Source: Sulfurimonas sp. (GTDB lineage: Bacteria > Campylobacterota > Campylobacteria > Campylobacterales > Sulfurimonadaceae). From it: DNA of 64,000 nucleotides. Positions 29,546-37,697 of this stretch are shown here, piece after piece. The stretch is taken from assembly GCA_002899765.1 (NCBI GenBank), contig PPDH01000028.1:158029-222028 (forward strand). Direction: 5' to 3'. Below the pieces are notes generated by a model. That model did not search any database. It saw only the letters and a program-made list of their open reading frames with translations, and was not told the origin of the DNA. Within the stretch, counting starts at the first letter, position 1; every line of letters begins with the position of its first letter. The translations under genes were made by a program, and so were the position numbers.

Positions 29546-29635
29546 CTATTTAATTTTATTATATAAAATGCACATTTTAAAATTCTGAGAAAGAAATTAG
29601 CTCTTAGCAGATGAGAGTTAGTGGTTTATTTTCAA

Positions 29636-29698
29636 GCACTCTTATAGCGGAGGTAAATACTCAGGAATGAGTATAAACCATCGCTTTCAAAGAGAGTT
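29636..29698. repeat. Degraded copy of the nif-region REP element
   Basis: Contains ATAAACCATCGCTTT followed by CAAAGAGAGT, close to the segment at 43590-43612, but the outer GGAAGCGATGG arm is lost. Read as a decayed member of the repeat family seen between 41.5 and 49.6 kb. Confidence 0.4.
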
Positions 29699-29705
29699 GT
29701 TTTTT

Positions 29706-29996
29706 TTAATATTTTACACGAACCAAACCGTTTGGCTGGACTATCTTCATCTGACATGAAAGACGGGCTTTCGGGCTTGCTTCATTTAACATTTTCATAA
29801 CTGCTTTTTCTTTGTCGGTTACGCTGCTTAAAAACTCCATACCCGATTCTACGCTTACGATACATGTACCGCACTCGCCGTCTCTGCATCCAAACGGCAG
29901 TGCACTTCCCGATGCTTCAACCACATCTTGAATAGTCTTGCCCGGTTTTACGTTAATTGCTAAAAAATCATTTATTATCTCTACGCGTGTTGTCAT
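29706..29996 (-). CDS. [2Fe-2S] plant-type ferredoxin, nif-linked
   Basis: A 96-residue electron carrier with the cluster cysteines in FGCRDGECGTCIVSVESG (residues about 35-52) and a fourth in ARLSCQMK (about 80). It is last in the nifE-N-X...Z run and is probably an electron donor for cofactor or cluster assembly, or for nitrogenase itself. The gene is separated from nifZ by about 200 bases that hold a repeat element. No sigma-54 box is seen directly upstream. Confidence 0.88.
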   Translation of the reverse strand: MTTRVEIINDFLAINVKPGKTIQDVVEASGSALPFGCRDGECGTCIVSVESGMEFLSSVTDKEKAVMKMLNEASPKARLSCQMKIVQPNGLVRVKY

Positions 29997-30028
29997 TTTT
30001 TTTTCCTTTTTCTATTTAAATTGAGCGC

Positions 30029-30125
30029 TCTGAATAATTAAGTTTTTAGATTGCCGCGCTTCTAAAGAAGCTCGCAATGACTGTCATTGCGAGGAGTTTA
30101 CGACGAAGCAATCTATATTTAATCA
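30029..30125. repeat. 97-base repeat element, copy 2 (inverted partner at 14933)
   Basis: Reverse complement of 14933-15029 with one visible mismatch, including the AATAATTAAGTTTTTAGATT flank. It lies between nifZ and fdx. Confidence 0.85.
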
Positions 30126-30198
30126 TAGTATTCAATTAATTGACTAATTTATCACTCTTAATAACCCGTTGATTGCAAGATAAATTGCTCTTTGACCA

Positions 30199-30594
30199 TT
30201 ACTCTCCTTCTCTTTGAGATTTTTCTCTGTTTGCTTTTTCCAGGCTGCGTTGTTTTCTATGTTCTCTTAGCCAACGCAGCTCCTCTTCTACCTCATCATA
30301 ACCGTCAATATCGCTGATAGACTCCAACTCTGCCTCGCGGCATCCGTAAGTTTCGCCCTCCTCGATAAAATGAACCTCATATATGCGAATAACCTGAAGC
30401 CAGTCTCCTATAAATTTTACATACCCCTCCGCACCGGGATAAACTAAGATTTCATTCGGTTCGCGAAACGGGTTTGAGCCGTCGTTTTTTATGGGTTTTT
30501 TAATCCTGACTCTCTCTCCGAGTCTAAATGCAGGGAGAATTTCATCTTTAGTTGAAGCTGAGATTTGATTGGCTTGTGCATGCGTGAACTCCAT
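30199..30594 (-). CDS. nifZ: NifZ, P-cluster maturation factor
   Basis: NifZ acts with NifH in forming the second P-cluster of the MoFe protein. Family segments: FRLGERVRIKKPIKNDG (residues about 23-39), GAEGYVKFIGDWLQVIRIYE and VHFIEEGETYGCREAELE. A basic C-terminal tail (REHRKQRSLEKANREKSQ) is extra. Length 131 residues. It overlaps the nifW end by 47 bases, so an internal start closer to the FRLGERV segment is possible, though no better ATG is seen. Part of the nifE-N-X-F-W-Z operon. Confidence 0.88.
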   Translation of the reverse strand: MEFTHAQANQISASTKDEILPAFRLGERVRIKKPIKNDGSNPFREPNEILVYPGAEGYVKFIGDWLQVIRIYEVHFIEEGETYGCREAELESISDIDGYDEVEEELRWLREHRKQRSLEKANREKSQREGE

Positions 30595-30925
30595 TGCTCA
30601 CCTCCTCTATATCATTACATGTAGTTGATGTCGAACATGTGCTGCAGGCACTCGGTTTATCAAAAGTATCCCAAATCTCCGCGGCAGAGGGTGAATATCC
30701 GTTTTCAAAGTTTTTATATACGGAGATAAGCGCAAATTTGTAATAATCCAACAGCTTATCATCCGATTCAAACTTAGCCTGCGCAGCTTTTTCAAGCATC
30801 TCGCCGTATTTTTTCATAATATGAAAACGCTTCACATAAACCAATCGTTCATCATATTCAAGGTCAAAGAAATCAAAAAAATCTTCCGTATCGCTCAATT
30901 TATCAAACTCTTCAAGTCTGCTCAT
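30548..30925 (-). CDS. nifW: NifW, nitrogenase-protective protein, with Cys-rich tail
   Basis: NifW binds the MoFe protein and is linked to oxygen protection and homocitrate incorporation. The N-terminal 80 residues match: LSDTEDFFDFFDLEYDERLV and KRFHIMKKYGEML. The C-terminal 35 residues carry five cysteines (ACSTCSTSTTCNDIEEV, then HACTS), which the family usually lacks. The AAAGGA ribosome site lies 8 bases before ATG 30925. The tail overlaps the nifZ start by 47 bases. The cysteine-rich end could bind metal; that is inference. Confidence 0.87.
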   Translation of the reverse strand: MSRLEEFDKLSDTEDFFDFFDLEYDERLVYVKRFHIMKKYGEMLEKAAQAKFESDDKLLDYYKFALISVYKNFENGYSPSAAEIWDTFDKPSACSTCSTSTTCNDIEEVSNGVHACTSQSNLSFN

Positions 30926-30935
30926 GACATGTCCT

Positions 30936-31454
30936 TTAAATACCCATCTCTTTTTTTAACTGTTGTGCCCAGTTAAAAACTCTCTCTTGCGTTAAATCTT
31001 CCTGATTGATATCATCTATCGCAAGACCGCAAAACCTGCCATCTTTTTGGGCATACGAGTATTTGAATGTGTAACCCTCTGCTGATGTATATCCATACTC
31101 CGTATCGGCGCCGAGTTTTGTAAAAATATCTTTCATCTTACCAAGTGCCGTTACAAACTCTTCGGGATGACTCTCTTGATCGCCTGCCCCGAAAAATGCA
31201 ACTTTTTTACCGCTAAAATCTGGCTCTTCATTTTGCATTTCAAAAAGAGGATCTACCCAGTCACGCTGTACATCGCCCTGCCCCCATGTCGATGAGCCTA
31301 TAAGCAGTACGTCAAACTCGTCAAACTGTTCCAAGTCGTCATAATCTTCTTCCATATTTATAAGTTGTGAGTTCTCAAAAAGCTCTTCGAGTTGTTGTGC
31401 CGCACTAAGAGTAATTCCTCCGCTGCTGCCTACAAAAATACCTATATTCACCAT
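30936..31454 (-). CDS. nifF: NifF, flavodoxin electron donor to nitrogenase
   Basis: A long-chain flavodoxin (172 residues). The FMN phosphate loop is at the N-terminus (GIFVGSSGGITLSAAQQL; the usual TGNT is SSGG here). LLIGSSTWGQGDVQRDW is the 60-loop with the ring-stacking Trp, and FFGAGDQESHPEEF the 90-loop. It carries low-potential electrons to NifH. An AGGAG site precedes the ATG. It lies 9 bases after the NifX-associated gene and 10 before nifW. Confidence 0.9.
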   Translation of the reverse strand: MVNIGIFVGSSGGITLSAAQQLEELFENSQLINMEEDYDDLEQFDEFDVLLIGSSTWGQGDVQRDWVDPLFEMQNEEPDFSGKKVAFFGAGDQESHPEEFVTALGKMKDIFTKLGADTEYGYTSAEGYTFKYSYAQKDGRFCGLAIDDINQEDLTQERVFNWAQQLKKEMGI

Positions 31455-31463
31455 CTTTTTCTC

Positions 31464-31919
31464 CTAATTGCTGTTTTTACAATGTTTATACTGCTCATAT
31501 ATCTCATACGACTTTTCAAGATATTTCTGACCCTCTTCATAAAGCTTATCCAGTGTTCTATATCCGAAACGGTGCGCATCTTTGAAGTATTTGTCAACCA
31601 AAACCACTCTGTCGGCTATGACGATACAACGACCGAATCCCTCGTGGCTCATCTCCATAACGACATTGCACATAACGCCTGTTTTACGCTCAAACTGAAG
31701 TGCAACAGCTTTAAATATCATCTTTATTTCACTAATTAGCATCTCATCGATATCCGCTATAATCGGAATCAGTTTTAAATCCTCTTTTGTTTTTACAAAC
31801 TTTTTTACAAGAAGCTCTTCATCACTCATTTTAGACCAGTTTCCAAACTGATCGGCTGCTCTTAACTGACGAATCAGCTCTTTTGTAAAATCATTCGACT
31901 CTGTACTTTGGCTCATCAT
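31464..31919 (-). CDS. NifX-associated nitrogen fixation protein (DUF269 type)
   Basis: The 151-residue product matches the family found next to nifX in many diazotrophs: FTKELIRQLRAADQFGNW, SDEELLVKKFVKTKEDLKLI, VALQFERKTGVM and MSHEGFGRCIVIADRVVLVD. Its role is not settled; linkage to FeMo-cofactor assembly is by position. Start MM at 31919 or 31916. It lies 8 bases after nifX. Confidence 0.88.
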   Translation of the reverse strand: MMSQSTESNDFTKELIRQLRAADQFGNWSKMSDEELLVKKFVKTKEDLKLIPIIADIDEMLISEIKMIFKAVALQFERKTGVMCNVVMEMSHEGFGRCIVIADRVVLVDKYFKDAHRFGYRTLDKLYEEGQKYLEKSYEIYEQYKHCKNSN

Positions 31920-31927
31920 TTTTCCTT

Positions 31928-32380
31928 TTATTCAGCCCATCTGGCTAATCTGACATCTTCGCTGTTTTCTACATGCATTATTCTTTTAATCCACGGCGGC
32001 GGGTTGGTGTTAATCATAGTGACCAACTCTTTTAAAACATCCTCTATTTGGCGCTCTTGCTCGACTTTCATAGGGTGCATTCCCGAGCGGATTACCTTTG
32101 CCGCTGCCGTAGGGCCTATTGATTCGCAATACATGATATTTACGCCATTAAGCGCTTTTACTTTAAAATCCGTTTTGTCATCGCCCTCCAAATCAGACGT
32201 ATCGGTCTTAACTATGCCCTCTAACTCAAATCCCTCTTTTGAAACGCCGTAAACACAAAACTCTTTAGCGCCTCCGAAATGTGAATTAATCTTTTGCATG
32301 TCGTTTGAGGCAAATGCGACTTTTATAGAATTTTCCAACTTGTTTGTGCTCTCGACTTTTATTTTCATACTCTCGCTCAT
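31928..32380 (-). CDS. nifX: NifX, FeMo-cofactor carrier
   Basis: Carries cofactor precursor between NifB and NifEN. The NifX fold is seen from VAFASNDMQKINSHFGGAKE (residues about 22-41) to GVNIMYCESIGPTAAAKVIR and GMHPMKVE. Length 150 residues. The family signature for binding the cluster (IGPTAAAKVI) is intact. It follows nifN after 27 bases. Two further NifX-like proteins are encoded at 49644 and 54329. Confidence 0.9.
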   Translation of the reverse strand: MSESMKIKVESTNKLENSIKVAFASNDMQKINSHFGGAKEFCVYGVSKEGFELEGIVKTDTSDLEGDDKTDFKVKALNGVNIMYCESIGPTAAAKVIRSGMHPMKVEQERQIEDVLKELVTMINTNPPPWIKRIMHVENSEDVRLARWAE

Positions 32381-32407
32381 GATACTAATCCTTCATTATA
32401 AAATTTG

Positions 32408-33709
32408 TCAGTGATGCTTAACTTCACGAAGCTTGTTGGCTATTTCAAAAAGAAAATATGTGCTTCCCTCATACAGCATGTCGTTCTTTAGCTGATTGCC
32501 TAGCTCTTCATAATTCGGAAATCCGCGAATCGCCAAAGCACTCCTCTTCTCTTGCATGTGCAATAATCGTTCTGCATGGAAATTGCTGATTACCAAATCA
32601 GCCTCTTTAAAATAATCAAGCGCGTCCTCTAAATCTCCGACAAAAACATTTTTAGCTTTTATCCTCGCTAAAACAGGGCTGTAAACCGTTGAAATAACCG
32701 CATCTACACTGCCTCCAACGCTCTGGATTAGTTCACACATCCCAATGCACATGTCAGGTTCGCCCGTTATTACAAAACGGGATGAGCCTATGAGAAAATG
32801 AGAATCGAGCATCGCGTCTTGAAGCCTTCCTCTCCATCTCCTTATTGAGGGTCGCGGCTCTGTTTGTCCTATTTTTATCAATGCACTTACAAAATTGTCA
32901 CTATTTGCCAATCCCATTAACGAATCAAAATGCAAATGTACTATTTTGTCATTTTTCTCAAGCAATGCGTTTGCGGCTGTTTTCATTGATTCGCCTATGC
33001 TTATCACATGTGCGCACTCTGAGAGATCTGCTATCTCGTCTATCCCGATAGCTCCCGTTCCAAGCTTTCCCTGCCCCTCGCTTAAATATCCGTCAAGCGA
33101 AGTTGACAAATCAGGCAGTGCCAAAACTTCAAATCCGAAACTCTCGCAAAACTCTTTTACCTTTTCAACCTCTAAAGGCTGCATACTGACATGTGGAAGT
33201 ATTAACAGCCTGTTGGCTTTTGTCTCGCTCGACTCTTTGGTGTGCTGCTCAATCAAAGCCTTTACGCTAAGCGCCCAGCCGCTCTCCATTCCGCCCTCAT
33301 AATCGGGCGTATGAACATAACAGTACGGTATCTCGACATGTGCGCCGACACTCCTTATATCATCGCCTTTTGTTTCGGTAAGCCCCGTCGTATGAACTCC
33401 TATAAGTTCGGGTTTCATAGTTTTATTTTTTTGAGTAATATTTTCAATCGCCATCAGTATAGAGTAGTCTCCGCCGTCTAAAACAGCCGTAATATCACTG
33501 ACGGAAGTGTTATACACTGCAATAGGCTCGTTAAAATGGCGTGTGAAAAAAACTTTTGTATAAGAGGCGCAGCCTTGTGAACCGTGCATCAAAGGCAGAC
33601 AGTTTCTTATACCCATAAACGCGAGTGCCGCGCCCATCGGCTGAGAGTGCTTGATGGGGTTTATCTGAAGCGGTTTGTGTCCATGTTTGCTTAGCGCTAT
33701 CGCTTCCAT
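32408..33709 (-). CDS. nifN: NifN, scaffold subunit of FeMo-cofactor synthesis
   Basis: With NifE it forms the tetramer on which FeMo-cofactor is completed. The N-terminus keeps the NifK-like cluster cysteine region (INPIKHSQPMGAALAFMG, HGSQGCASYTKVFFTRHF) and the middle has IGVHTTGLTETKGDD. GEPDMCIGMCELIQSVGG and the VFVGDLEDALDYFKEADLV stretch follow the family. Start ATG 33709 overlaps the nifE stop (TAATG), so MEAIALSKHG is preferred over an upstream ATG at 33724. Length 433 residues. Confidence 0.92.
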   Translation of the reverse strand: MEAIALSKHGHKPLQINPIKHSQPMGAALAFMGIRNCLPLMHGSQGCASYTKVFFTRHFNEPIAVYNTSVSDITAVLDGGDYSILMAIENITQKNKTMKPELIGVHTTGLTETKGDDIRSVGAHVEIPYCYVHTPDYEGGMESGWALSVKALIEQHTKESSETKANRLLILPHVSMQPLEVEKVKEFCESFGFEVLALPDLSTSLDGYLSEGQGKLGTGAIGIDEIADLSECAHVISIGESMKTAANALLEKNDKIVHLHFDSLMGLANSDNFVSALIKIGQTEPRPSIRRWRGRLQDAMLDSHFLIGSSRFVITGEPDMCIGMCELIQSVGGSVDAVISTVYSPVLARIKAKNVFVGDLEDALDYFKEADLVISNFHAERLLHMQEKRSALAIRGFPNYEELGNQLKNDMLYEGSTYFLFEIANKLREVKHH

Positions 33710-35070
33710 TATGCAGCCTCCCACGGAGCGGGAGTTGAGACATTTTTAAATACGGGATTTAAAAAAGCGCATCTCAAATCTTCCGCCAAATTCAACAAGC
33801 CCTCATAACCGCCGTAGCTTACTTTTTTCTCCTGATTTACATCGATAAAAGATATTTTTTTCTTGATAGCGGTGTAGAGGCTTCTTCCGCCTGCGAGCAA
33901 TATATCCGCACCTCTCTCGTCAATGATTTTTGCCTGCTCGGAAGCAGGTGCTTTCATGAGAATACCGTCTTCGCCGAGATACTCTTTTGCTTTTTCTATG
34001 TCGTCTGCAGTTGATTTGCGAATGGAGGTGGCAACGACTTCTATACCCAAATCTTGCAGTCCCGAAGCGATTGACCAAGCCTTGTTTACGCCTGTGTTTA
34101 AAACGGCTTTTTTGCCTGCGAACATCTTTTTGTAAGGCAGAAGTTTCTCTTCAAGCTCCACTTCATATCTTAATATTACCTCTTTTGCTTTTTCTATGAG
34201 GGCTTCATCTCCCAAAGCATTGACTATCTCCATTATCGCAAAACTCGTATCCCGTTTGCCATAAAACGAGACGGAAACCCAAGGAATGCCGTACGTTTCC
34301 TGCATTTTGCGGCACAGTGTGATGAGCGATTTTGCACATACGATTACATTTAGTTTCGCACGATGCGCACTTCTTATACTGCCGACTCTTCCGTCGCCGC
34401 TTAGAGAACTAAGGACTCGGATTCCTATCTCTTCAAAGATAGGAAGATACTGCCACATGTCGCCTGTTACATTATAATCGCCTATCAAATTTATGTCATA
34501 AGGCGTCGTAAATTCAGGCTCTTTTGTTCAGATTAAGTGCTCAAGCACCGCTTCGCCTGCCAGCCTTGAACCGAGATTTTTGCCCCCGACAAAGCCCGGA
34601 GCATGCACGGGAACAACGGGAATATCATACTTTTGGCTTGCGAGTTTACATGTCATGTCTATATCATCGCCGACCATAGCAGTCACACATGTAGAATATA
34701 CAAAAACAGCTTCGGGAGCGTAATGTTTTACTATGTAATCCAGCGAGGCATCAAGACGTTTGTCTCCGCCGAAAATCACGTCATTTGTGGTAATCCCCGT
34801 AGTAAAACCCATAACGGTGTGGTTGCGTCCTTTGTATGAGCTAAGAGTCTCCCTTGTCTCCCAAGATGCACCCAGACAGGTTTGCGGACCGTGAACCAAA
34901 TGCACGGCATCGGCATAGGGAAAAAGTGAAATCTGCGCACCGTCAAACGCACACCCACCCGCCGCCATTCCGGGCTTTGGCATGTCACATCCCTCGCCTG
35001 CTTTTTTATCTTTAGAGTGAGAACAAGCACTCTCATTCATTAACTCTTTTATCTTAGAACGACTGACCAT
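33709..35070 (-). pseudogene. nifE: NifE, scaffold subunit of FeMo-cofactor synthesis, interrupted by in-frame TGA
   Basis: Start ATG 35070 (MVSRSKIKELMNE) has AAGGAGT upstream. The first 180 codons have CDMPKPGMAAGGCAFDGAQ, HGPQTCLGASWETRE and STCVTAMVGDDI, all typical. TGA at 34528-34530 (codon 181) sits between AVLEHLI and TKEPEFTTPYDINLIGDYN, where NifE proteins normally have a small residue such as Gly, so GGA to TGA is a likely change. The frame then runs clean to TAA 33709, with GKKAVLNTGVNKAWSIA and FIDVNQEKKVSYGGYEG. Full length 453 residues. If the stop is real the strain cannot make FeMo-cofactor by the usual path. Led by the sigma-54 box at 35106. Confidence 0.9.
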
Positions 35071-35105
35071 CAAACACTCCTTTAGAGTTGTATTAACGGT
35101 AGTTG

Positions 35106-35121
35106 TGCAATTTTTGTTCGA
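35106..35121 (-). promoter_or_regulatory. Sigma-54 promoter of the nifE operon
   Basis: On the minus strand it reads TCGAACAAAAATTGCA, 36 bases before the nifE ATG. It is back to back with the hemerythrin promoter 10 bases away. Confidence 0.75.
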
Positions 35122-35131
35122 GATGGCACTA

Positions 35132-35147
35132 AAGAACATTATATGCA
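35132..35147 (+). promoter_or_regulatory. Sigma-54 promoter of the hemerythrin gene
   Basis: Reads AAGAACATTATATGCA on the plus strand, 35 bases before the ATG at 35183. Spacing between GA and GC matches the other boxes. Confidence 0.65.
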
Positions 35148-35182
35148 ACCATAAAAATATCCTACATACAAAGAGAGTTTTT

Positions 35183-35563
35183 ATGAATAACGATTTACGT
35201 CTTGGCATAGACAGCATGGATGAGAAACATGATGAGTTTTTAGCCCTGTTGTCGCAAATACAATCCTCTTCGGCAGATGAGTTTATGTCTCTGTTTGAAG
35301 AGATGATACAACACACAAAGGAGCATTTTTCCTACGAAGAGTCTATAATGAATGAGCATAATTTCTATGCAAAAGGAGAGCATTTTGAGGAGCACTCAAA
35401 CCTTCTTGGCGAGATGCAGTACTTTTACGACAAAGCCAAAAAAACTCCTGCTTTTGGAAAATCCTACATCAACGATTACGCATACGAAAAGTTTCAACGC
35501 CACATCATAAACATAGATTCTCAGCTTGCAATGTTTCTAAAAGAGAGGGATATATCTCTTTAA
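35183..35563 (+). CDS. Bacteriohemerythrin, oxygen-binding protein in the nif regulon
   Basis: A four-helix di-iron protein of 126 residues. Iron ligands are seen in order: His in MDEKHDEFLALL, HTKEHFSYEESIM (HxxxE), EHFEEHSNLL (HxxxH) and RHIINID (HxxxxD). ATG 35183 (MNNDLRLGID) matches family length and is placed after the sigma-54 box; a longer frame from 35105 would start inside the promoter and is rejected. Divergent from nifE. Oxygen delivery or scavenging near nitrogenase is inferred from its promoter. Confidence 0.9.
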   Translation: MNNDLRLGIDSMDEKHDEFLALLSQIQSSSADEFMSLFEEMIQHTKEHFSYEESIMNEHNFYAKGEHFEEHSNLLGEMQYFYDKAKKTPAFGKSYINDYAYEKFQRHIINIDSQLAMFLKERDISL

Positions 35564-35570
35564 TAACATA

Positions 35571-35590
35571 GATTGAGTTTGTGTGAATTT
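35571..35590. repeat. 20-base direct repeat, left of the RhuM-type gene
   Basis: GATTGAGTTTGTGTGAATTT matches 36593-36612 at 18 of 20 bases, in direct orientation, bracketing the RhuM-type gene. Confidence 0.6.
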
Positions 35591-35700
35591 ATCTTATCAA
35601 AAAATCATAAAGTAAAATAATATTTCAAAATGCAATATTTTTAAATCAAATTTTTATTTTGTATTATAGTTGTGAAAATCTAATATTAGCAGGGGTATGT

Positions 35701-36531
35701 ATGTCTGATGTAGTGGTTTATAATGATGGAGAATTAGAGCTAAAAATCTCAGTTAATGAAGAAAATATTTGGCTTAATCAAGTTCAAATAGCTGAATTAT
35801 TTGAGACGAGTAGTGATAATATTAGTCTGCATTTGAAGAATAATTACAAAGAAAAAGAGCTATCTGAAAATTAAACTGTCGAGGATTTCTCGGTAGTTCG
35901 GCAAGAAGGTGGCAGAAGCGTAAAAAGAAACATAAAACACTACAAATTAGATGCAATTATTTCTGTGGGATACAGAGTAAGCTCGTTAAAAGCCACAAAA
36001 TTTAGACAATGGGCAACATCTGTACTTAAAAACTATATCCAAAACGGTTATGCTATCAATACACATAAAATTACAGAACAAAGATTATCTCTTCTTGAAA
36101 ATGATATAGAGATTATCAAATCTCATATTAAAAATAATACAATAGAGGTCAAACACGGAATATTTTTTAACGGACAAATATTCGATGCTTATGTACTTTT
36201 ATCGGATTTAATAAAAAGTGCAAAAGTTTCAATCATTTTGATTGATAACTATATAGATGAGTCTGTATTGACTCTGTTGTCAAAAAATCGAAATGTACAA
36301 TTTACTCTTTATACTCAAAACAGATCTAAAAAACTACAACTTGATATAGAAAAATACAACAAACAATACCGCAATCTTGAAGTAAAAATCACTAAAAATT
36401 TTCATGATAGATTTTTAATATGTGATGAAACCGTATACCATTTTGGAGCAAGTTTCAAGGACTTGGGAAACAAAGTATTTGCAGTCAATAAAATGAGTAT
36501 GTCGGTAAATGATTTGCTAAAGAATATATAA
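35701..36531 (+). pseudogene. RhuM-family protein with phospholipase D-like tail, interrupted by in-frame TAA
   Basis: From ATG 35701 (AGGGG upstream) the frame gives the RhuM N-terminus: ISVNEENIWLNQVQIAELFE and DNISLHLKNNYKEKELSEN. TAA at 35872-35874 (codon 58) follows, then TVEDFSVVRQEGGRSVKRNI, HYKLDAIISVGYRVSSLKAT and FRQWATSVLKNYIQNGY complete the domain. At the break the family usually has Ser, so TCA to TAA is likely. Residues from about 150 on are different, with ILIDNYIDESVL and HDRFLICDETVYHFGASFKD, a phospholipase D/nuclease-like half-site (HxK-type motif reduced to HDRFLI). Full length 276 residues. RhuM-type genes travel with mobile islands and restriction loci. Confidence 0.82.
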
Positions 36532-36552
36532 AGGTGCAAGTGGTTTCAAGTA

Positions 36553-36609
36553 TGCAGAGCATCCGCGATGAAGCTAGAGAAGGAACGAAGAAGATTGGGT
36601 TTGTGTGAT
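36553..36609 (+). pseudogene. Remnant of a gene 3' end
   Basis: A short frame reads SMQSIRDEAREGTKKIGFV before TGA 36607-36609, with no start or ribosome site. It overlaps the right-hand direct repeat and looks like the tail of a gene cut by the insertion. The parent family is not recognised. Confidence 0.3.
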
Positions 36610-36612
36610 TTT
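36593..36612. repeat. 20-base direct repeat, right of the RhuM-type gene
   Basis: GATTGGGTTTGTGTGATTTT, partner of 35571-35590 (18 of 20 identical). Confidence 0.6.
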
Positions 36613-36690
36613 CATCAAGATTGTTATATAATAATTTTAAATATTTGGGCTGGAGATTTTATCTATTTTATTAGCTAACTGAGGTGTGAA

Positions 36691-37530
36691 ATGTATAAAT
36701 TGCCAAAAAGAGATGATAATATTTATAAAGAGATTGAAAAATTTCAAGATTATGAATTAACTGAGTGTATAGCCTATGAGATGGCTATAAGGACACCATT
36801 AGTAAAAGAGTATCTTGAGTTAAAAAAGTCGATTAAAAACAAGATATTAGAACTCTATAAATTAGAAGAAAAAATTTTAAATGAATGCTGGTTGCACCAC
36901 AAAGATATTTATTTAGAACATAATAAGAAATATAATATCGCTAATGAAATGCCTGCACATACTAATAACAAGACTGTTCTTGCAAGCATTACTGATTCAG
37001 ATGGTAATGAAATTTTAGTCATTGATAATAATGAATTATCACGACAATCATATAAAACTACATCAAGACCGTTATTATCGATACCAAAAGAACATAAAAA
37101 TAATATATCAGTTCAAATAAATTTTAATCTACCTAAAAAAGAGATAATGGCATATATTGAAAAAATGAAAGATTTTAATGATAATAAATTTTCTATTGGA
37201 ATGTCTCGAAAAACAATAATCAACGATGATGTCATGAAATATGATAATGTTACATATAAAAGCAAAGGAAAATCAGCTACAGTGCAAGAAAGATGGGCTG
37301 AATCGTTTTATATTTATGATTGCTACAAAATATTAAAATTAAGTAATAAATCAGATGAAATAATATATGCTGAAATAGATTTAGAACTAATAAAATATCA
37401 TAATCTTAACGATAAAAAAGATTACTATTCAGTAGATACCTATAAAAAAAGTATTATGAAAGATATGAAACATTTTATAGATGAACTTGGTTATAAAAAG
37501 CTTTTAATCGGTCATGATTCATTAGGGTAA
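36691..37530 (+). CDS. Orphan hypothetical protein, AT-rich island
   Basis: A 279-residue protein starting MYKLPKRDDNIYKEIEKF. It has an N-terminal coiled-coil-like segment (YLELKKSIKNKILELYKLEE), a central part with FNLPKKEIMAYIEKMKDF and a C-terminal part with VQERWAESFYIYDCYKIL. No membrane segment, signal peptide or catalytic motif is visible. I do not recognise the family. Codon use is strongly AT-rich (many Ile, Lys, Asn codons ending in A or T), unlike the neighbouring nif genes, so recent transfer is likely. It lies downstream of the RhuM-type gene and no promoter is evident. Confidence 0.7.
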   Translation: MYKLPKRDDNIYKEIEKFQDYELTECIAYEMAIRTPLVKEYLELKKSIKNKILELYKLEEKILNECWLHHKDIYLEHNKKYNIANEMPAHTNNKTVLASITDSDGNEILVIDNNELSRQSYKTTSRPLLSIPKEHKNNISVQINFNLPKKEIMAYIEKMKDFNDNKFSIGMSRKTIINDDVMKYDNVTYKSKGKSATVQERWAESFYIYDCYKILKLSNKSDEIIYAEIDLELIKYHNLNDKKDYYSVDTYKKSIMKDMKHFIDELGYKKLLIGHDSLG

Positions 37531-37697
37531 AATTTTTACCTTTTTTTTTACCTTTTTTTATTTTAATTATTTTATATACTTTCGATAACTTAATGACGGT
37601 TAGGTAATATCATATAAAACCAATTCAAATATGGTATTAATTTGGTAGCTATTCAAATCCTTGTAAGTGTAGGTAACATTTAGAAATGGATTAAAAA

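Noticed and set aside
34528..34530. Selenocysteine at the nifE TGA
   Set aside because: NifE has no Sec or Cys at this place, no selenocysteine hairpin is apparent, and the same kind of break with TAA and TAG occurs in eleven other genes.
35105..35182. Longer hemerythrin N-terminus from ATG 35105
   Set aside because: It would start upstream of the sigma-54 box for the same gene; ATG 35183 matches family length.
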